From: Candidatus Omnitrophota bacterium
Lineage (GTDB): Bacteria > Ratteibacteria > UBA8468 > B48-G9 > DTJG01
Assembly (NCBI GenBank): GCA_023819255.1
Contig: JAMWBU010000019.1
Span: 1-36,707, forward strand
Direction: 5' to 3'
DNA: 36,707 nt
Part shown: piece by piece, positions 1 through 9,210 of the stretch
How positions within the stretch are numbered: the first letter of the stretch is position 1
Layout of the letters: the number at the start of each line of letters is the position of its first letter
Position numbers and translations under genes: made by a program
The notes under the pieces: generated by a model
Told to the model about the DNA's origin: nothing
The model's database searches: none
Seen by the model: the letters and a program-made list of their open reading frames with translations, nothing else

Positions 1-1
1 C

Positions 2-154
2 AGGGCTCACATTCTTGAAAAACTCGGAAGAATTGATGATGCGATAGTACAGTGGAAAGAAATAAGAAGAAAGTTTCCAGAGATGAAATTTGTTGCAGAA
101 AGGTTTATACAGAATCTTGAAAAAGAGAAAGCCAATGCTGCAAAAAATAATTGA
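2..154 (+). CDS. C-terminal end of a TPR-like protein (partial)
   Basis: An open frame enters from the left edge and stops with TGA at 152-154, giving 50 visible residues. The visible part reads like a final tetratricopeptide helix pair (RAHILEKLGRIDDAIVQWKE), followed by a basic, Lys/Glu-rich tail. TPR repeats mediate protein contacts; the partner and role cannot be told from this fragment. Its last 20 bases overlap the likely start of trpC, so it is probably co-transcribed with the trp genes. The gene start and most of the protein lie outside the window. Confidence 0.6.
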   Translation, partial: RAHILEKLGRIDDAIVQWKEIRRKFPEMKFVAERFIQNLEKEKANAAKNN

Positions 155-929
155 GCACAAAAAATCCTTGATTGAGCGCGATAAATCTTCTTTACCGCTG
201 GATGTTTTGAAAAAGGCAACCAGACATTTCCCTGTAAGTTCCATTATTCAGAAAACCAGGGAAAATGATTTTATTGTTATTGCGGAAGCAAAGAAGGCGT
301 CGCCATCAGGCGGGATTTTCAGAAAAAAATATAATCCAGCAAGAATTGCAATTTCTTATGAAAAAGCAGGCGCAACAGCTATAAGCGTTCTTACAGAGGA
401 AAGATATTTTCTTGGTTGTATTGAACATCTGAAGCAGGTTAAAAAGGCAGTAAAGATACCTGTTGTCGCAAAAGATTTTTTCATTGACGAGTACCAGATT
501 TACCAGGCGTATGTTTCAGGCGCAGATTGCATTCTTTTGATTCTTAAGATACTTATCGATGATGAGTTTCTTCATCTGGCAAAGGTCGCAAGGAAACTGA
601 ATCTCGAGATTCTTGTAGAAATTCAGAATAAAGAAGAATTATCAAGATTTTTTAAGATTTCAGGTGTAAATTCAGGCATGCTTCTTGGAATCAACAGCAG
701 GAATCTGGATACGCTTGAGATTAACACTGCAGCCACAATTAGTTTGCTTTCACTGATAAAAGATATTAAAATACCGGTTATAGCGGAAAGCGGTATAACA
801 AATAGCAGGACCCTTGTGGAATTGCGAAAGGCAGGCGCCAGTGGTGTCTTGATTGGGACCTACCTGCTAAGGGCACACTCGCCAGGTAAGGCGCTGAAAC
901 AACTTTTAAAGGAGATGAGAAATGGATAA
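135..929 (+). CDS. trpC: Indole-3-glycerol phosphate synthase
   Basis: This gene encodes a cytoplasmic TIM-barrel enzyme that closes the indole ring in tryptophan synthesis, converting CdRP to indole-3-glycerol phosphate. The protein is 264 residues, the usual family length. Catalytic residues known from the family can all be placed: Glu51 and Lys53 in [12 protein letters not shown], Lys113 in VVAKDFF, Glu162 in ILVEIQ, Asn187 in GINSRNL and Glu218 in VIAESGI. The phosphate-binding [11 protein letters not shown] motif ends the barrel. I chose ATG 135 rather than the upstream in-frame start at 90, because the family begins at the [10 protein letters not shown] helix and the upstream extension lies inside the preceding gene. 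It is a stand-alone TrpC, not fused to TrpF. Its end overlaps trpB2 by 8 bases. Confidence 0.95.
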   Translation: MLQKIIEHKKSLIERDKSSLPLDVLKKATRHFPVSSIIQKTRENDFIVIAEAKKASPSGGIFRKKYNPARIAISYEKAGATAISVLTEERYFLGCIEHLKQVKKAVKIPVVAKDFFIDEYQIYQAYVSGADCILLILKILIDDEFLHLAKVARKLNLEILVEIQNKEELSRFFKISGVNSGMLLGINSRNLDTLEINTAATISLLSLIKDIKIPVIAESGITNSRTLVELRKAGASGVLIGTYLLRAHSPGKALKQLLKEMRNG

Positions 930-2280
930 AAGAAAGATTTTATTGAGTGAAAAGGAAATGCCTCTGGCATGGTATAATGTTTTGCCTGACCTTCCAGAAC
1001 AGCTACCACCGCCTCTTGACCCGAAGACAAAAAAACCTGTTGAACCTCAGGTATTGCTTAAGATTTTTCCGCAGGCACTGCTTGAGCAGGAGATGTCTTG
1101 TGACCCCTGGATTGAAATTCCGCAGGAGATACAAAAAGTGTACTCAATGTGGAGGCCAACACCCCTTCACAGGGCAATTGACCTTGAAAAGTATTTAAAA
1201 ACACCTGCAAGAATTTATTTCAAGAATGAAAGCGTAAGTCCTCCAGGAAGCCATAAGCCCAATACAGCAGTGGCTCAGGCATACTACAATAAGAAGGAAG
1301 GCGTGAAACGTCTTTGCACAGAAACAGGCGCAGGCCAGTGGGGAAGCGCCCTTGCATTTGCATGCAATCTTTTTGGACTGGATTGTGTGGTCTATATGGT
1401 CAGGGTTAGCTATCAGCAAAAACCATATAGAAAAATTCTGATGCAGACATGGAATGCAAGAATTTATCCTTCACCGAGCGAAAATACAAACTATGGCAGA
1501 AAAATGCTGAAAGAAAATCCAGATAGTCCGGGGAGTCTTGGAATAGCAATTTCAGAAGCTATCGAAGATACAGTAAACAGCAAAGACACAAAGTACAGTC
1601 TCGGTAGCGTCTTGAATCATGTGCTTCTTCACCAGACAATTGTTGGTCTCGAAACTCAAAAGCAGCTTGAACTTGTTGGTGAAAAACCGGATGTTCTGGT
1701 TGGCTGCGTGGGTGGAGGCAGCAATTTTGCAGGGCTTGTATTGCCTTTTGTAAAGGATAAAATCAATGGCAAAAGCAGCGTTGATATTATAGGGGTTGAA
1801 CCAACGGCATGTCCCACGATGACAAAAGGTCCATACAGATACGACTTTGGAGATACTTCGGGAATGACACCCCTGATTAAAATGTTAACGCTTGGCCACG
1901 ATTTTATTCCGCCCGGGATACACGCAGGTGGTTTGAGATACCACGGGCTTGCGCCGATTATAAGCCTGCTTGTAAACAAAGGAATTATCAGAGCAGAAGC
2001 GGTTCCGCAGACAAAAGCATTCGAAGCTGCTGTGCTTTTTGCTCGAACTGAAGGTTTTCTACCTGCCCCAGAGACATCCCATGCCATAAGGGTTGTTATT
2101 GATGAGGCGCGAAGGTGCGCTGAAACAGGTAAAGAAAAGTGCATTGTTTTTAATTTTAGTGGTCATGGACACTTTGATCTTTCAGCGTATGAGGCATATA
2201 TAAGCGGCAAGCTTCAGGATTACCAGTACCCGGAAGAAAAAATACGCGAGTCGCTTGAAAAATTGCCCAGAATTGAATGA
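922..2280 (+). CDS. trpB2: Tryptophan synthase beta chain-like protein, TrpB2 type
   Basis: This is a PLP-dependent enzyme of 452 residues, longer than classical TrpB by an N-terminal extension (residues 1-75, with the proline-rich [15 protein letters not shown]) that is typical of the TrpB2 group. The PLP lysine is Lys112 in [10 protein letters not shown], the catalytic Glu134 lies in [10 protein letters not shown], and the phosphate loop is GGGSN at 264-268. Known TrpB2 enzymes make tryptophan from indole and serine, or phosphoserine in some archaea, usually with weak or no TrpA activation. A good ribosome site (AAAGGAG, 908-914) lies 7 bases before ATG 922. It sits between trpC and trpF, in the same operon as a classical trpB, so the cell has two beta chains under one control. 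Whether it salvages indole or pairs with TrpA cannot be read from the sequence. Confidence 0.92.
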   Translation: MDKRKILLSEKEMPLAWYNVLPDLPEQLPPPLDPKTKKPVEPQVLLKIFPQALLEQEMSCDPWIEIPQEIQKVYSMWRPTPLHRAIDLEKYLKTPARIYFKNESVSPPGSHKPNTAVAQAYYNKKEGVKRLCTETGAGQWGSALAFACNLFGLDCVVYMVRVSYQQKPYRKILMQTWNARIYPSPSENTNYGRKMLKENPDSPGSLGIAISEAIEDTVNSKDTKYSLGSVLNHVLLHQTIVGLETQKQLELVGEKPDVLVGCVGGGSNFAGLVLPFVKDKINGKSSVDIIGVEPTACPTMTKGPYRYDFGDTSGMTPLIKMLTLGHDFIPPGIHAGGLRYHGLAPIISLLVNKGIIRAEAVPQTKAFEAAVLFARTEGFLPAPETSHAIRVVIDEARRCAETGKEKCIVFNFSGHGHFDLSAYEAYISGKLQDYQYPEEKIRESLEKLPRIE

Positions 2281-2912
2281 AGGTAAAAATCTGCGGGATT
2301 ACGCAAGAATCAGATGCTTTGTTCTGCGAGAAAATCGGAGTTGAGTATCTTGGTTTTAACTTTTTCAAATTGAGCAAAAGGTATATTTATCCAGAAAAAG
2401 CAAGGGAAATAATATCATCACTTAGAAACGCAAAAGCCATAGGAGTTTTCGTGGAACCAGAAATTGATCACATTGAAAAAATTGTGGGTTTCTGTAATCT
2501 TTCGGGTATTCAGATTTATGCAGACCAGTCAGTTGAATTCTGCAATAGAATAAGAAAACTTTTTCCAAAAAGTATTGTTATTCAGGCATTCAGAATTAGA
2601 AATACGATACCTGAAAATATTCTTGCTTTTGAATCCGACTATTTCCTTTTTGATTCATTTGACCCGGAAATGCCTGGTGGAACAGGCAAGACTTTTAACT
2701 GGAATATCTTGCCCTTAATAGAGCCAGTTGCGCATAAGTCTTTTATCGCGGGTGGAATAAATCCTGACAACATTGATAAATTGTTTTCTTCTATTACTCC
2801 TTTTGGCATAGATATCGCATCCGGAGTTGAAAAATCTCCTGGCATAAAGGACAAAGAAAAGATAAAAAAAATTATGGAAAGGGTGACAAGATTTAATGAA
2901 AAAAATACCTGA
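2277..2912 (+). CDS. trpF: Phosphoribosylanthranilate isomerase
   Basis: This gene encodes a TIM-barrel enzyme that performs the Amadori rearrangement of phosphoribosylanthranilate to CdRP, the step before TrpC. It has 211 residues, as usual. The general base Cys6 is in the N-terminal KVKICGIT motif and the general acid Asp126 is in LFDSFDP, followed by the family motif GGTGKTFNW. Phosphate-binding motifs [10 protein letters not shown] and [15 protein letters not shown] are present near the C-terminus. The usual LHG(D/N)E motif is replaced by QIYADQ, a mild divergence. It starts in an ATGA overlap with trpB2 and overlaps the following trpB by 17 bases, so translation is probably coupled. Confidence 0.94.
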   Translation: MKVKICGITQESDALFCEKIGVEYLGFNFFKLSKRYIYPEKAREIISSLRNAKAIGVFVEPEIDHIEKIVGFCNLSGIQIYADQSVEFCNRIRKLFPKSIVIQAFRIRNTIPENILAFESDYFLFDSFDPEMPGGTGKTFNWNILPLIEPVAHKSFIAGGINPDNIDKLFSSITPFGIDIASGVEKSPGIKDKEKIKKIMERVTRFNEKNT

Positions 2913-4086
2913 CAGAAGGGGGAGATTTGGTATTTATGGCGGAAGGTTCGCGCCTGAAACATTGATGGCGCCAATAGAGGAACTTCAGCGCGCGTATTTC
3001 ACTATCGGCAAAAGTTCGGCATTTCGCAAAGAGTTAGATTACTATCTTTCGCATTATGCGGGCAGACCCACTCCTTTATATTTTGCAGGGAATTTTTCAA
3101 AACACATTGGCTGTCGGGTGTATCTGAAAAGAGAAGACCTTGCTTTTACTGGTTCACATAAGATAAACAATACCCTGGGTCAGGTTCTTCTTGCGAAAAA
3201 AATGGGAAAAACCAGAGTGATTGCAGAAACAGGTGCGGGCCAGCATGGTGTCGCAACCGCCACAGCAGCTGCTCTGTTAGAACTTGAGTGTGAAATATAT
3301 ATGGGTGAAATTGATATGCAAAGGCAGGCACTTAATGTTTACAGGATGAGGCTACTTGGCGCAAAGGTTAACTGCGTTAAGACAGGCAGCCGCACATTGA
3401 AAGACGCAATTAATGAGGCAATGCGCGATTGGATCGCGAGTTTCAAGAATACCCATTATGTGATAGGCAGCGTTGTTGGATTTCATCCATTTCCTGAGAT
3501 GGTGAGAAATTTTCAGTCAGTTATTGGCAGGGAGGCAAAAAAACAGATCTTAAAACTGGAAAAAAAGCTTCCTGATTACCTTGTTGCCTGTGTTGGCGGT
3601 GGAAGCAATAGTCTGGGCTTATTTTATCCTTTTTATAGCCATACAACCGTAAAGTTTATTGGTGTGGAAGCAGCAGGCAGGGGCATTAATACTGAACATC
3701 ACTCTGCCACTTTATGCAAGGGTATGCCAGGCGTATTGCACGGCAGTTTCAGCTATGTGCTTCAGGACGATGATGGTCAGATTCATCCAACTCATTCAAT
3801 TTCAGCGGGCCTTGATTATCCAGGAACCGGTCCAGAGCACAGTTATTACAAGGACACAGGCAGGGCTGAATATTATGCGGCCACAGACAGACAGGCTCTG
3901 AATGCATTTTTTGTTTTGAGCAAAACAGAAGGCATAATACCAGCGCTTGAATCAGCACACGCTATTGCATATCTGATTGAAAACAGGCAAAGATTCAGGT
4001 CCGATGAGATTGTGATTGTCTGTCTTTCTGGACGAGGTGATAAGGATGTCGCCGAAGTTGCGAAACTGGAGGGCGTCAGTCTATGA
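2896..4086 (+). CDS. trpB: Tryptophan synthase beta chain (classical TrpB1)
   Basis: This gene encodes the PLP enzyme that joins indole and L-serine to make tryptophan, working in the alpha2-beta2 complex with TrpA. The 396-residue length matches the classical family. It opens with the typical [17 protein letters not shown]. Lys89 in [13 protein letters not shown] binds PLP, Glu111 in [11 protein letters not shown] is catalytic, and the phosphate loop is CVGGGSNS. The EMYxGxxD-type communication region is present as [12 protein letters not shown]. It is followed directly by trpA with an ATGA overlap, as expected for partner subunits. The start is inside the 3' end of trpF. Confidence 0.96.
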   Translation: MKKIPDRRGRFGIYGGRFAPETLMAPIEELQRAYFTIGKSSAFRKELDYYLSHYAGRPTPLYFAGNFSKHIGCRVYLKREDLAFTGSHKINNTLGQVLLAKKMGKTRVIAETGAGQHGVATATAAALLELECEIYMGEIDMQRQALNVYRMRLLGAKVNCVKTGSRTLKDAINEAMRDWIASFKNTHYVIGSVVGFHPFPEMVRNFQSVIGREAKKQILKLEKKLPDYLVACVGGGSNSLGLFYPFYSHTTVKFIGVEAAGRGINTEHHSATLCKGMPGVLHGSFSYVLQDDDGQIHPTHSISAGLDYPGTGPEHSYYKDTGRAEYYAATDRQALNAFFVLSKTEGIIPALESAHAIAYLIENRQRFRSDEIVIVCLSGRGDKDVAEVAKLEGVSL

Positions 4087-4865
4087 CTATCCAGCAACGT
4101 TTCGACCAGCTGAAGAAAGAAAAAAGGTCGGGATTGATAGCTTACATTACTGCTGGATGCCCTGACCTTGCGTTCACACAAGAGTTTGCCTTAAGATTGC
4201 AGGATGCCGGGGTTGACTTTATTGAGATTGGAGTGCCTTTTTCAGACCCTGTCGCAGATGGTCCCGTGCTTCAGCAGGCTTCTCAGAAGGCCCTTGAAAA
4301 TAGAACAAATTTGCGGTCAATTTTAAGATTGTGTGATAAGTTAAAAAAAACTCTTGGCATACCTTATCTTTTGATGACATACTTTAACCCTGTTTTCAGG
4401 TATGGACTTAAAAATTTTGCCAGGGATTGTTGCGAAAATGGGGTATCAGGGGTAATAGTCCCTGATCTGCCTTTTGAAGAATCCAATGATTTTAGACTTG
4501 AACTTGAAAAATATGGAGTGGAGCAGATTTTATTTCTAAGTTCAACAACCTCAACGCAAAGAAGGAAAAAAATTCTGGACGCGGCAAGAGGATTTATCTA
4601 CTATATCGCAGTATGCGGCGTGACAGGCATGAGAGAGTTTCTGCCAGAAGAGACATATCAGGATGTCGCCACTCTCAGAAAAAATTCAAAAGTTCCTATT
4701 GCAGTGGGTTTTGGGATTTCAAATGCCGAGCAGGTGAGGCGACTGAAATCCTGCGCAGACGCGATTATTATTGGCAGTTTTGTGATGCGGGAGATTATGG
4801 CAGGGAATTACCAGACTCTCCTGGAAACAATCAAGAATTTTCATAATATACTTGAAAAAGAGTAA
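4083..4865 (+). CDS. trpA: Tryptophan synthase alpha chain
   Basis: This gene encodes a TIM-barrel lyase that cleaves indole-3-glycerol phosphate to indole and glyceraldehyde 3-phosphate, channelling indole to TrpB. It is 260 residues, the usual length. The catalytic pair is visible as Glu48 in [12 protein letters not shown] and Asp59 in [12 protein letters not shown]. Other family motifs are [28 protein letters not shown] and [11 protein letters not shown]. It is the last gene of the trp cluster; trpE, trpG and trpD are not in this window. A new promoter starts 8 bases after its stop codon, and no clear terminator separates them. Confidence 0.96.
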   Translation: MTIQQRFDQLKKEKRSGLIAYITAGCPDLAFTQEFALRLQDAGVDFIEIGVPFSDPVADGPVLQQASQKALENRTNLRSILRLCDKLKKTLGIPYLLMTYFNPVFRYGLKNFARDCCENGVSGVIVPDLPFEESNDFRLELEKYGVEQILFLSSTTSTQRRKKILDAARGFIYYIAVCGVTGMREFLPEETYQDVATLRKNSKVPIAVGFGISNAEQVRRLKSCADAIIIGSFVMREIMAGNYQTLLETIKNFHNILEKE

Positions 4866-4872
4866 TCTTTGT

Positions 4873-4902
4873 TTGACCCTGTGAGATTTTTACAGTTATA
4901 AT
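4873..4902 (+). promoter_or_regulatory. Sigma-70-type promoter, apparently leaderless
   Basis: TTGACC at 4873-4878 and a perfect TATAAT at 4897-4902 are separated by 18 bases. The -10 ends only 6 bases before ATG 4909, so the expected transcription start falls at or next to the A of the start codon. There is no room for a Shine-Dalgarno site, and a leaderless transcript is inferred. Confidence 0.7.
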
Positions 4903-4908
4903 AAATGT

Positions 4909-5661
4909 ATGGCAAAGAATAATAAGAAAAAAGGCCGTTCTGCGAAGAAAAAGTTAATTCTGCTGGTGATTTTTGTTCTTATTGCGGCAGGGGCTTACAT
5001 TGGTTATACAAAGTATGTCGCCTATCAGAAGCATCTTGCCGAGCAAAAAGCAAAGGAGGAAGAATTAAGAAAGCAACAGCTCGCTGAAGAACAGAAAAAA
5101 AGAGAACTTCAGCAGGCAATGCAGATGTTTGATGAATTGATAGCAAAGATGAAAGAAGCATTGATGAAAGGAGATTATACCCTTTTAAAGGGCCTTGCCG
5201 GAAAAGCAATGGACTTAGCGCTTAAGTATAACTTTTCGGTTGAGGAAATTGACCGGATTTTACGACAGATGAACCTGGCAATTGCAGCGGCTAAATTGAA
5301 GGAACTTGAAAAGATAACTGATCCATATGCACATACGTATGTGAGGAATGAATTGAGAAAGATTCCAAAGTATCCTGAAATCGCGCGAAGATGGGATAAT
5401 CTATGGGAAAAAACATTTCAGGATGAGTATATTGTTCTTTTAGACCTTGCTGAAATTACCGTGAAAAAAATTGAAAATGGCGAAAACCCTGAGATGAACT
5501 ATACTCTTTCCAAATCGTATCTTAAAAAAGCGAAGGTTCTTGTCTCTTCAGGCAGGGCAAGGCAGGATCTTTCAAGAGAAAGTTTTTTACTTCAACTCCA
5601 GAGTCAGGCATATCTATCAAATATTGGAAAGAGCTTTCAACCAGCAAGTCTTTATCGTTGA
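4909..5661 (+). CDS. Membrane-anchored coiled-coil protein of unknown function
   Basis: I do not recognise a family for this 250-residue protein. It begins with a very basic tail (MAKNNKKKGRSAKKK), then one hydrophobic segment at about residues 15-33, which should act as an uncleaved signal anchor. Residues 40-90 form a charged Glu/Lys/Gln-rich coiled coil (QKAKEEELRKQQLAEEQKKR). The rest is helical in character, with no Cys and no obvious catalytic motif. The bulk of the protein is probably outside the inner membrane. It has its own strong promoter with the -10 six bases from the ATG, and is followed at once by hom, so it may head a transcription unit with hom and thrB. A structural or scaffold role is possible, but nothing proves it. 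Confidence 0.75.
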   Translation: MAKNNKKKGRSAKKKLILLVIFVLIAAGAYIGYTKYVAYQKHLAEQKAKEEELRKQQLAEEQKKRELQQAMQMFDELIAKMKEALMKGDYTLLKGLAGKAMDLALKYNFSVEEIDRILRQMNLAIAAAKLKELEKITDPYAHTYVRNELRKIPKYPEIARRWDNLWEKTFQDEYIVLLDLAEITVKKIENGENPEMNYTLSKSYLKKAKVLVSSGRARQDLSRESFLLQLQSQAYLSNIGKSFQPASLYR

Positions 5662-5663
5662 GT

Positions 5664-6953
5664 ATGAGAAAAAAAGTCAATATCGGGATTATTGGCTGTG
5701 GAGTTGTTGGTACCCAGACTGCTCTGGTTCTGTGCAAAAAAAAGAGCCTTTTTTCCAGTTATAATGGCGTGGAATATCGACTGAGAAAAGCTTGTGATAT
5801 CGACTGGAATCAGAAAAGGCAATGGATGCCTCCAGAGCAATTAAGAATCCGGGATTATAATGAGATTATTGACGATCCTGATCTTGACATAGTTGTGGAA
5901 CTGATTGGAAAGTTTCAGCCCGCGTATGAAATCATAAAAAGGTGCCTTGAAAGTGGCAAAGCAGTGGTAACAGCGAACAAATTTCTTCTTTCAAAAAAAC
6001 TCTTGGAACTCATTGATCTTGCAAATCGAAATAAAACATATCTTGGTTTTGAAGCAAGTGTCGCAGGAGCAATACCCGTAATAAAAAGTTTGAGAGAAAG
6101 CTTTGCCGCAAATAGAATTAACTCAATTATTGGCATTCTTAACGGAACAACCAACTTCATTCTTTCATCTATGACAGAGAAGAAACAGAGTTTCCAGGAT
6201 GCTTTGCTTTCTGCCCGGAGGCTTGGTTATGCTGAAAGCGATCCTTCTCTTGATATTTCGGGAAGAGACAGCGCCCAGAAACTCGCAATAATATCAACCT
6301 GTGCATTTCATCATCCTATATCAGACGATGACTTCCTGATAGAAGGTATTGATAAAATTGAAGCCGAGGACATTGATTTTTCGTCTGAATTAGGATACAG
6401 GGTTAAACTTCTCGCTGTGTCAAAGAGAATGAATGATTCAATTTCTCTGAGGGTGCACCCTGCGCTGATTCCAAAAAACCATATGCTTGCTGATGTTGAA
6501 GATGTTTACAATGCTGTTTATCTTCAAGGAGATCTTTTTGGCAGTTCTCTTTTGTATGGAGAAGGAGCCGGTGGCAGGGCGGCGGCCAGCGCTGTTTTAT
6601 CGGATATCATTGAAATCGGGAAAAAAATATCAGCGCAATCTCATTTTTCCGAGCATTTTGTCGTTGAACCAGAGATTTCAATTTTTCCTGTCGAAAGAAT
6701 TGAAACAAGGTATTATCTGCGTTTTACAGCCCTTGACAGGCCAGGCGTGCTGGCAAGGGTTGCTGAAATTCTGGGAAAAAATAATATAAGCATAGCTTCA
6801 GTGATCCAGAAGAAAGAAAATCCCGAGCACGCGGTTCCAATTGTTATGCTTACCCACAGGGCGGTTGAGAAAAACATAAGGCGAGCGATAGAAGAAATTG
6901 ATAAGCTTTCCTGCATTAAAAAAACGACCCGGATGATCAGGGTTGAAGAATAA
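5664..6953 (+). CDS. hom: Homoserine dehydrogenase with C-terminal ACT domain
   Basis: This enzyme reduces aspartate semialdehyde to homoserine with NAD(P)H, the branch point to threonine and methionine. The 429-residue protein has an N-terminal Rossmann fold (NIGIIGCGVVGTQTA), the family motif VVTANKFLLS, the catalytic core EASVAGAIPVIKSL with GILNGTTNFIL, and the substrate-site motif YAESDPSLDISGRDSAQKLA. An ACT domain ends the protein (FTALDRPGVLARVAEILGKN); in this family it gives feedback inhibition by threonine. I chose ATG 5664; a TTG at 5658, overlapping the previous stop codon, is a possible start two codons upstream. It is a stand-alone enzyme, not fused to aspartokinase. thrB follows after 18 bases, and thrC is not seen. 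Confidence 0.94.
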   Translation: MRKKVNIGIIGCGVVGTQTALVLCKKKSLFSSYNGVEYRLRKACDIDWNQKRQWMPPEQLRIRDYNEIIDDPDLDIVVELIGKFQPAYEIIKRCLESGKAVVTANKFLLSKKLLELIDLANRNKTYLGFEASVAGAIPVIKSLRESFAANRINSIIGILNGTTNFILSSMTEKKQSFQDALLSARRLGYAESDPSLDISGRDSAQKLAIISTCAFHHPISDDDFLIEGIDKIEAEDIDFSSELGYRVKLLAVSKRMNDSISLRVHPALIPKNHMLADVEDVYNAVYLQGDLFGSSLLYGEGAGGRAAASAVLSDIIEIGKKISAQSHFSEHFVVEPEISIFPVERIETRYYLRFTALDRPGVLARVAEILGKNNISIASVIQKKENPEHAVPIVMLTHRAVEKNIRRAIEEIDKLSCIKKTTRMIRVEE

Positions 6954-6971
6954 TTTGTTCAAAATTCCATT

Positions 6972-7868
6972 ATGAAAACAAAAAAACTTACTATTTCAGT
7001 TCCTGGTTGCATAGGAAATGTGGGAAGTGGGTTTGACTGTATGGGTCTGAGCATTAATCTTTTTAACAGGTTCACTTTTGAATCTTCGGATAGTTTTTTT
7101 ATTTCTGCATCTCATTCAAGGATAGAAACCGGTGAAAAAAACTTATGTCTGCGAGCGTTCAAAAAAACATGCGAAACACTTGGTATACAATCTGGCGGGG
7201 TCAAAATTACCATAGATGCTTCAATCCCGCCGGGTGTTGGTCTCGGTAGCAGCGGTACAGCCGTCCTGTCCGGGATAATGGCTGCTTTCATTCTTACAGG
7301 GCATAAAATTGAACCATCAGAGATACTTAAGATAGGGAAGTGTTTGGAAGGACATCTGGACAATATTGCGGCAAGTTTACTTGGTGGACTTGTGGTGGTG
7401 GCTGAACAGGACGGAGAGCCGGTCTGGAAAAGATTTTCAGTTCCGTCTAAGATAAGCGCTGTTTTTTTTATTTCAAATGAACCTTTTTCCACCAGAAGAG
7501 CAAGAAGTATTTTACCTGAAAAAGTATATCTTTCAGATGCGGTTTTCAATCTGTCCAGAATATGTCTTCTTCCGTTTTCTTTCGCAGAAAAAGATGAGAA
7601 GTTGTTGACAGTTGCAATCCGTGATAAAATTCATCAGCCCTATAGAGGTCGCCTTTACCCACACTTTGAGATTCTGTATGATGCGGCAATGGACGCAGGT
7701 GCTGCTGGTTGTTGTCTCAGTGGAGCAGGACCGTCTGTCGTTGCCTTTTGTTTCAAAAATCCTGATAAAATTCTTAAAAGCTGGATACAGACCACAAAAC
7801 AAAAAAAATTAAATGGCACGATAAAAAAAATAAGATTGGGTGGCAAAACAATTTGGAAGATTTATTGA
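6972..7868 (+). CDS. thrB: Homoserine kinase (GHMP family)
   Basis: This enzyme phosphorylates homoserine to O-phosphohomoserine, the substrate of threonine synthase. It has 298 residues, the usual length. GHMP motif 1 is PGCIGNVGSGFDCMG, the ATP-binding motif 2 is PPGVGLGSSGTA and motif 3 is CCLSGAGPSVVAF; HLDNIAASLLGG also matches homoserine kinases. The first motif departs from the common PATxANLGPGFD, but the glycines are kept. It follows hom in what should be one unit. The start ATG has no strong ribosome site. The stop codon lies within the AT-rich region just ahead of the potassium operon. Confidence 0.9.
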   Translation: MKTKKLTISVPGCIGNVGSGFDCMGLSINLFNRFTFESSDSFFISASHSRIETGEKNLCLRAFKKTCETLGIQSGGVKITIDASIPPGVGLGSSGTAVLSGIMAAFILTGHKIEPSEILKIGKCLEGHLDNIAASLLGGLVVVAEQDGEPVWKRFSVPSKISAVFFISNEPFSTRRARSILPEKVYLSDAVFNLSRICLLPFSFAEKDEKLLTVAIRDKIHQPYRGRLYPHFEILYDAAMDAGAAGCCLSGAGPSVVAFCFKNPDKILKSWIQTTKQKKLNGTIKKIRLGGKTIWKIY

Positions 7869-7892
7869 CAACTTTTTTTATAATAAAATATC

Positions 7893-7900
7893 GAAAGAGG
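7893..7900 (+). promoter_or_regulatory. Ribosome binding site deciding the first trkA start
   Basis: GAAAGAGG lies 8 bases before ATG 7909 and fixes this as the start of trkA. The open frame extends further upstream, but that extension overlaps thrB and lacks family similarity. A TATAAT at 7879-7884 could be a -10, but the TTGACA at 7865-7870 is only 8 bases from it. I therefore do not call a full promoter. Confidence 0.5.
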
Positions 7901-7908
7901 CGGGTTCA

Positions 7909-8553
7909 ATGTATTTCATTGTGATTGGATGTGGAAAAGTCGGAAGCCAGGTTGCCAGGTTTTTGTCTGAAAACCACAATGTTGTTGTGATTGACAAAAA
8001 TCCTGCGAGTTTCCAGGCATTGCAGCCGGTTTTTAACGGTATCACAATCACCGGAAACTGCATAAATCTTGACGTGCTTCGAGATGCTGGAATTGAAAGA
8101 TGCGATGGAATTGCCTCTGTCACTGATGATGACAATGTTAACATTGTTGTTGCCCAGATTGCAAAAAAAATGTTCAATATCGACAAGTGTATTGTAAGGA
8201 TTGTTGACCCGATCAAAAATGAGATATACAGAAAACTCGGGTATGATGTGATAAGCGGTCAGAGATTGATTGCGGCCATCATAAGAGACAAACTCATTGA
8301 GAGGGGAGCAACAACATATATTGTGGAAAGTGGTGAAATAACATTTCTTGAGTTCATTGTTGATGAAAAAAAAGCGGGCACCAGGATTTCTAACCTGAAC
8401 ATAGCTGGCGAATTTAAGGTTGTTGTTGTAGTAAAACATGAAGGGCCGATAATTCCTGATGATGGTTATGTTGTTAAGGAAAAAGAGCTTGTGATAGGTG
8501 TTGCAAAAATGAAATCAATGCAAAAAATTAAAAAGATACTGGGGATAACATGA
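7909..8553 (+). CDS. trkA: Trk potassium uptake regulatory protein TrkA (first copy)
   Basis: This cytoplasmic protein gates the TrkH potassium channel in response to bound nucleotide. It is 214 residues: an RCK_N Rossmann domain (FIVIGCGKVGSQVA with an Asp ending strand 2 in VVVIDKNP) followed by an RCK_C domain (from about residue 135; EFKVVVVVKHEGPIIPDDGY). This is half the length of E. coli TrkA, which has two such units in one chain. Here the second unit is encoded by the next gene, with an ATGA overlap. The start is set by GAAAGAGG at 7893-7900. The two proteins probably co-assemble in one ring under TrkH. Confidence 0.92.
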   Translation: MYFIVIGCGKVGSQVARFLSENHNVVVIDKNPASFQALQPVFNGITITGNCINLDVLRDAGIERCDGIASVTDDDNVNIVVAQIAKKMFNIDKCIVRIVDPIKNEIYRKLGYDVISGQRLIAAIIRDKLIERGATTYIVESGEITFLEFIVDEKKAGTRISNLNIAGEFKVVVVVKHEGPIIPDDGYVVKEKELVIGVAKMKSMQKIKKILGIT

Positions 8554-9209
8554 GAATTATTATAGTAGGTGGGGGCAAAGTTGGCTATTTTCTTGCTGAG
8601 AGACTGGCAAGAGCACACTATGTTTCACTTATAGAAAAAGATAAAAAAATTACCGACGCCATGGCGGAAAACAGAAATATGCTTATCATAAATGGAGATG
8701 GTTGCCAGACTGATATACTTTTACAGGCAGGGGTTGAAGATGCAGATGTTGTTGCCGCGGTCACGGGAAAAGATGAAGATAATCTTGTTATATGTCAGAT
8801 CGCAAAGGATATTTTTAAGGTAAAAAGAACAGTCGCCAGAGTTAATGATCCAAAAAATGAGCGCATATTTTTTCAGCTTGGCGTGGACATAGCGATTGAT
8901 AGCACAGCAATTATCGCAAAAATAATTGAGGAAGAAGTTTCTCTCGAAGATATGATAAACCTGTGCGCCTTTAAGAAGGGGCAATTATCGCTTGTCCGCA
9001 TTGATCTGCCTGAAGACGCTCCGATAGTCAAAAAAAGAATGAAAGAACTCAATTTGCCTGCTGAAGCCGTGATCGTGGCTGTTTTAAGAAAAGATCATCT
9101 CATTGTTCCGGACAATGATTTTATTTTTCAGCAGGGCGATGAGGTTGTTGCTCTGACAAAGGTTGAAGATGAAGGTGATATTCTTAACGCTTTGATTGGA
9201 AGAATGTAA
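8550..9209 (+). CDS. trkA: Trk potassium uptake regulatory protein TrkA (second copy)
   Basis: This is a second single-unit TrkA of 219 residues. The Rossmann motif is IIIVGGGKVGYFLAERL, and strand 2 ends with Glu (SLIEKDK) instead of the Asp of copy one, so the two copies may differ in nucleotide preference; this is inference. The nucleotide-binding domain covers about residues 1-135 and the RCK_C domain the rest (APIVKKRMKELNLPAEAVIV). It overlaps copy one by 4 bases. The next gene, a tiny membrane protein, starts one base after its stop. Tandem trkA genes before trkH occur in several bacterial phyla. Confidence 0.92.
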   Translation: MRIIIVGGGKVGYFLAERLARAHYVSLIEKDKKITDAMAENRNMLIINGDGCQTDILLQAGVEDADVVAAVTGKDEDNLVICQIAKDIFKVKRTVARVNDPKNERIFFQLGVDIAIDSTAIIAKIIEEEVSLEDMINLCAFKKGQLSLVRIDLPEDAPIVKKRMKELNLPAEAVIVAVLRKDHLIVPDNDFIFQQGDEVVALTKVEDEGDILNALIGRM

Positions 9210-9210
9210 A

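Noticed and set aside
7865..7884. TTGACA and TATAAT ahead of the first trkA gene as a promoter
   Set aside because: The hexamers are perfect but only 8 bases apart, too close for sigma-70; no better -35 pairs with the TATAAT. A promoter may still exist here.
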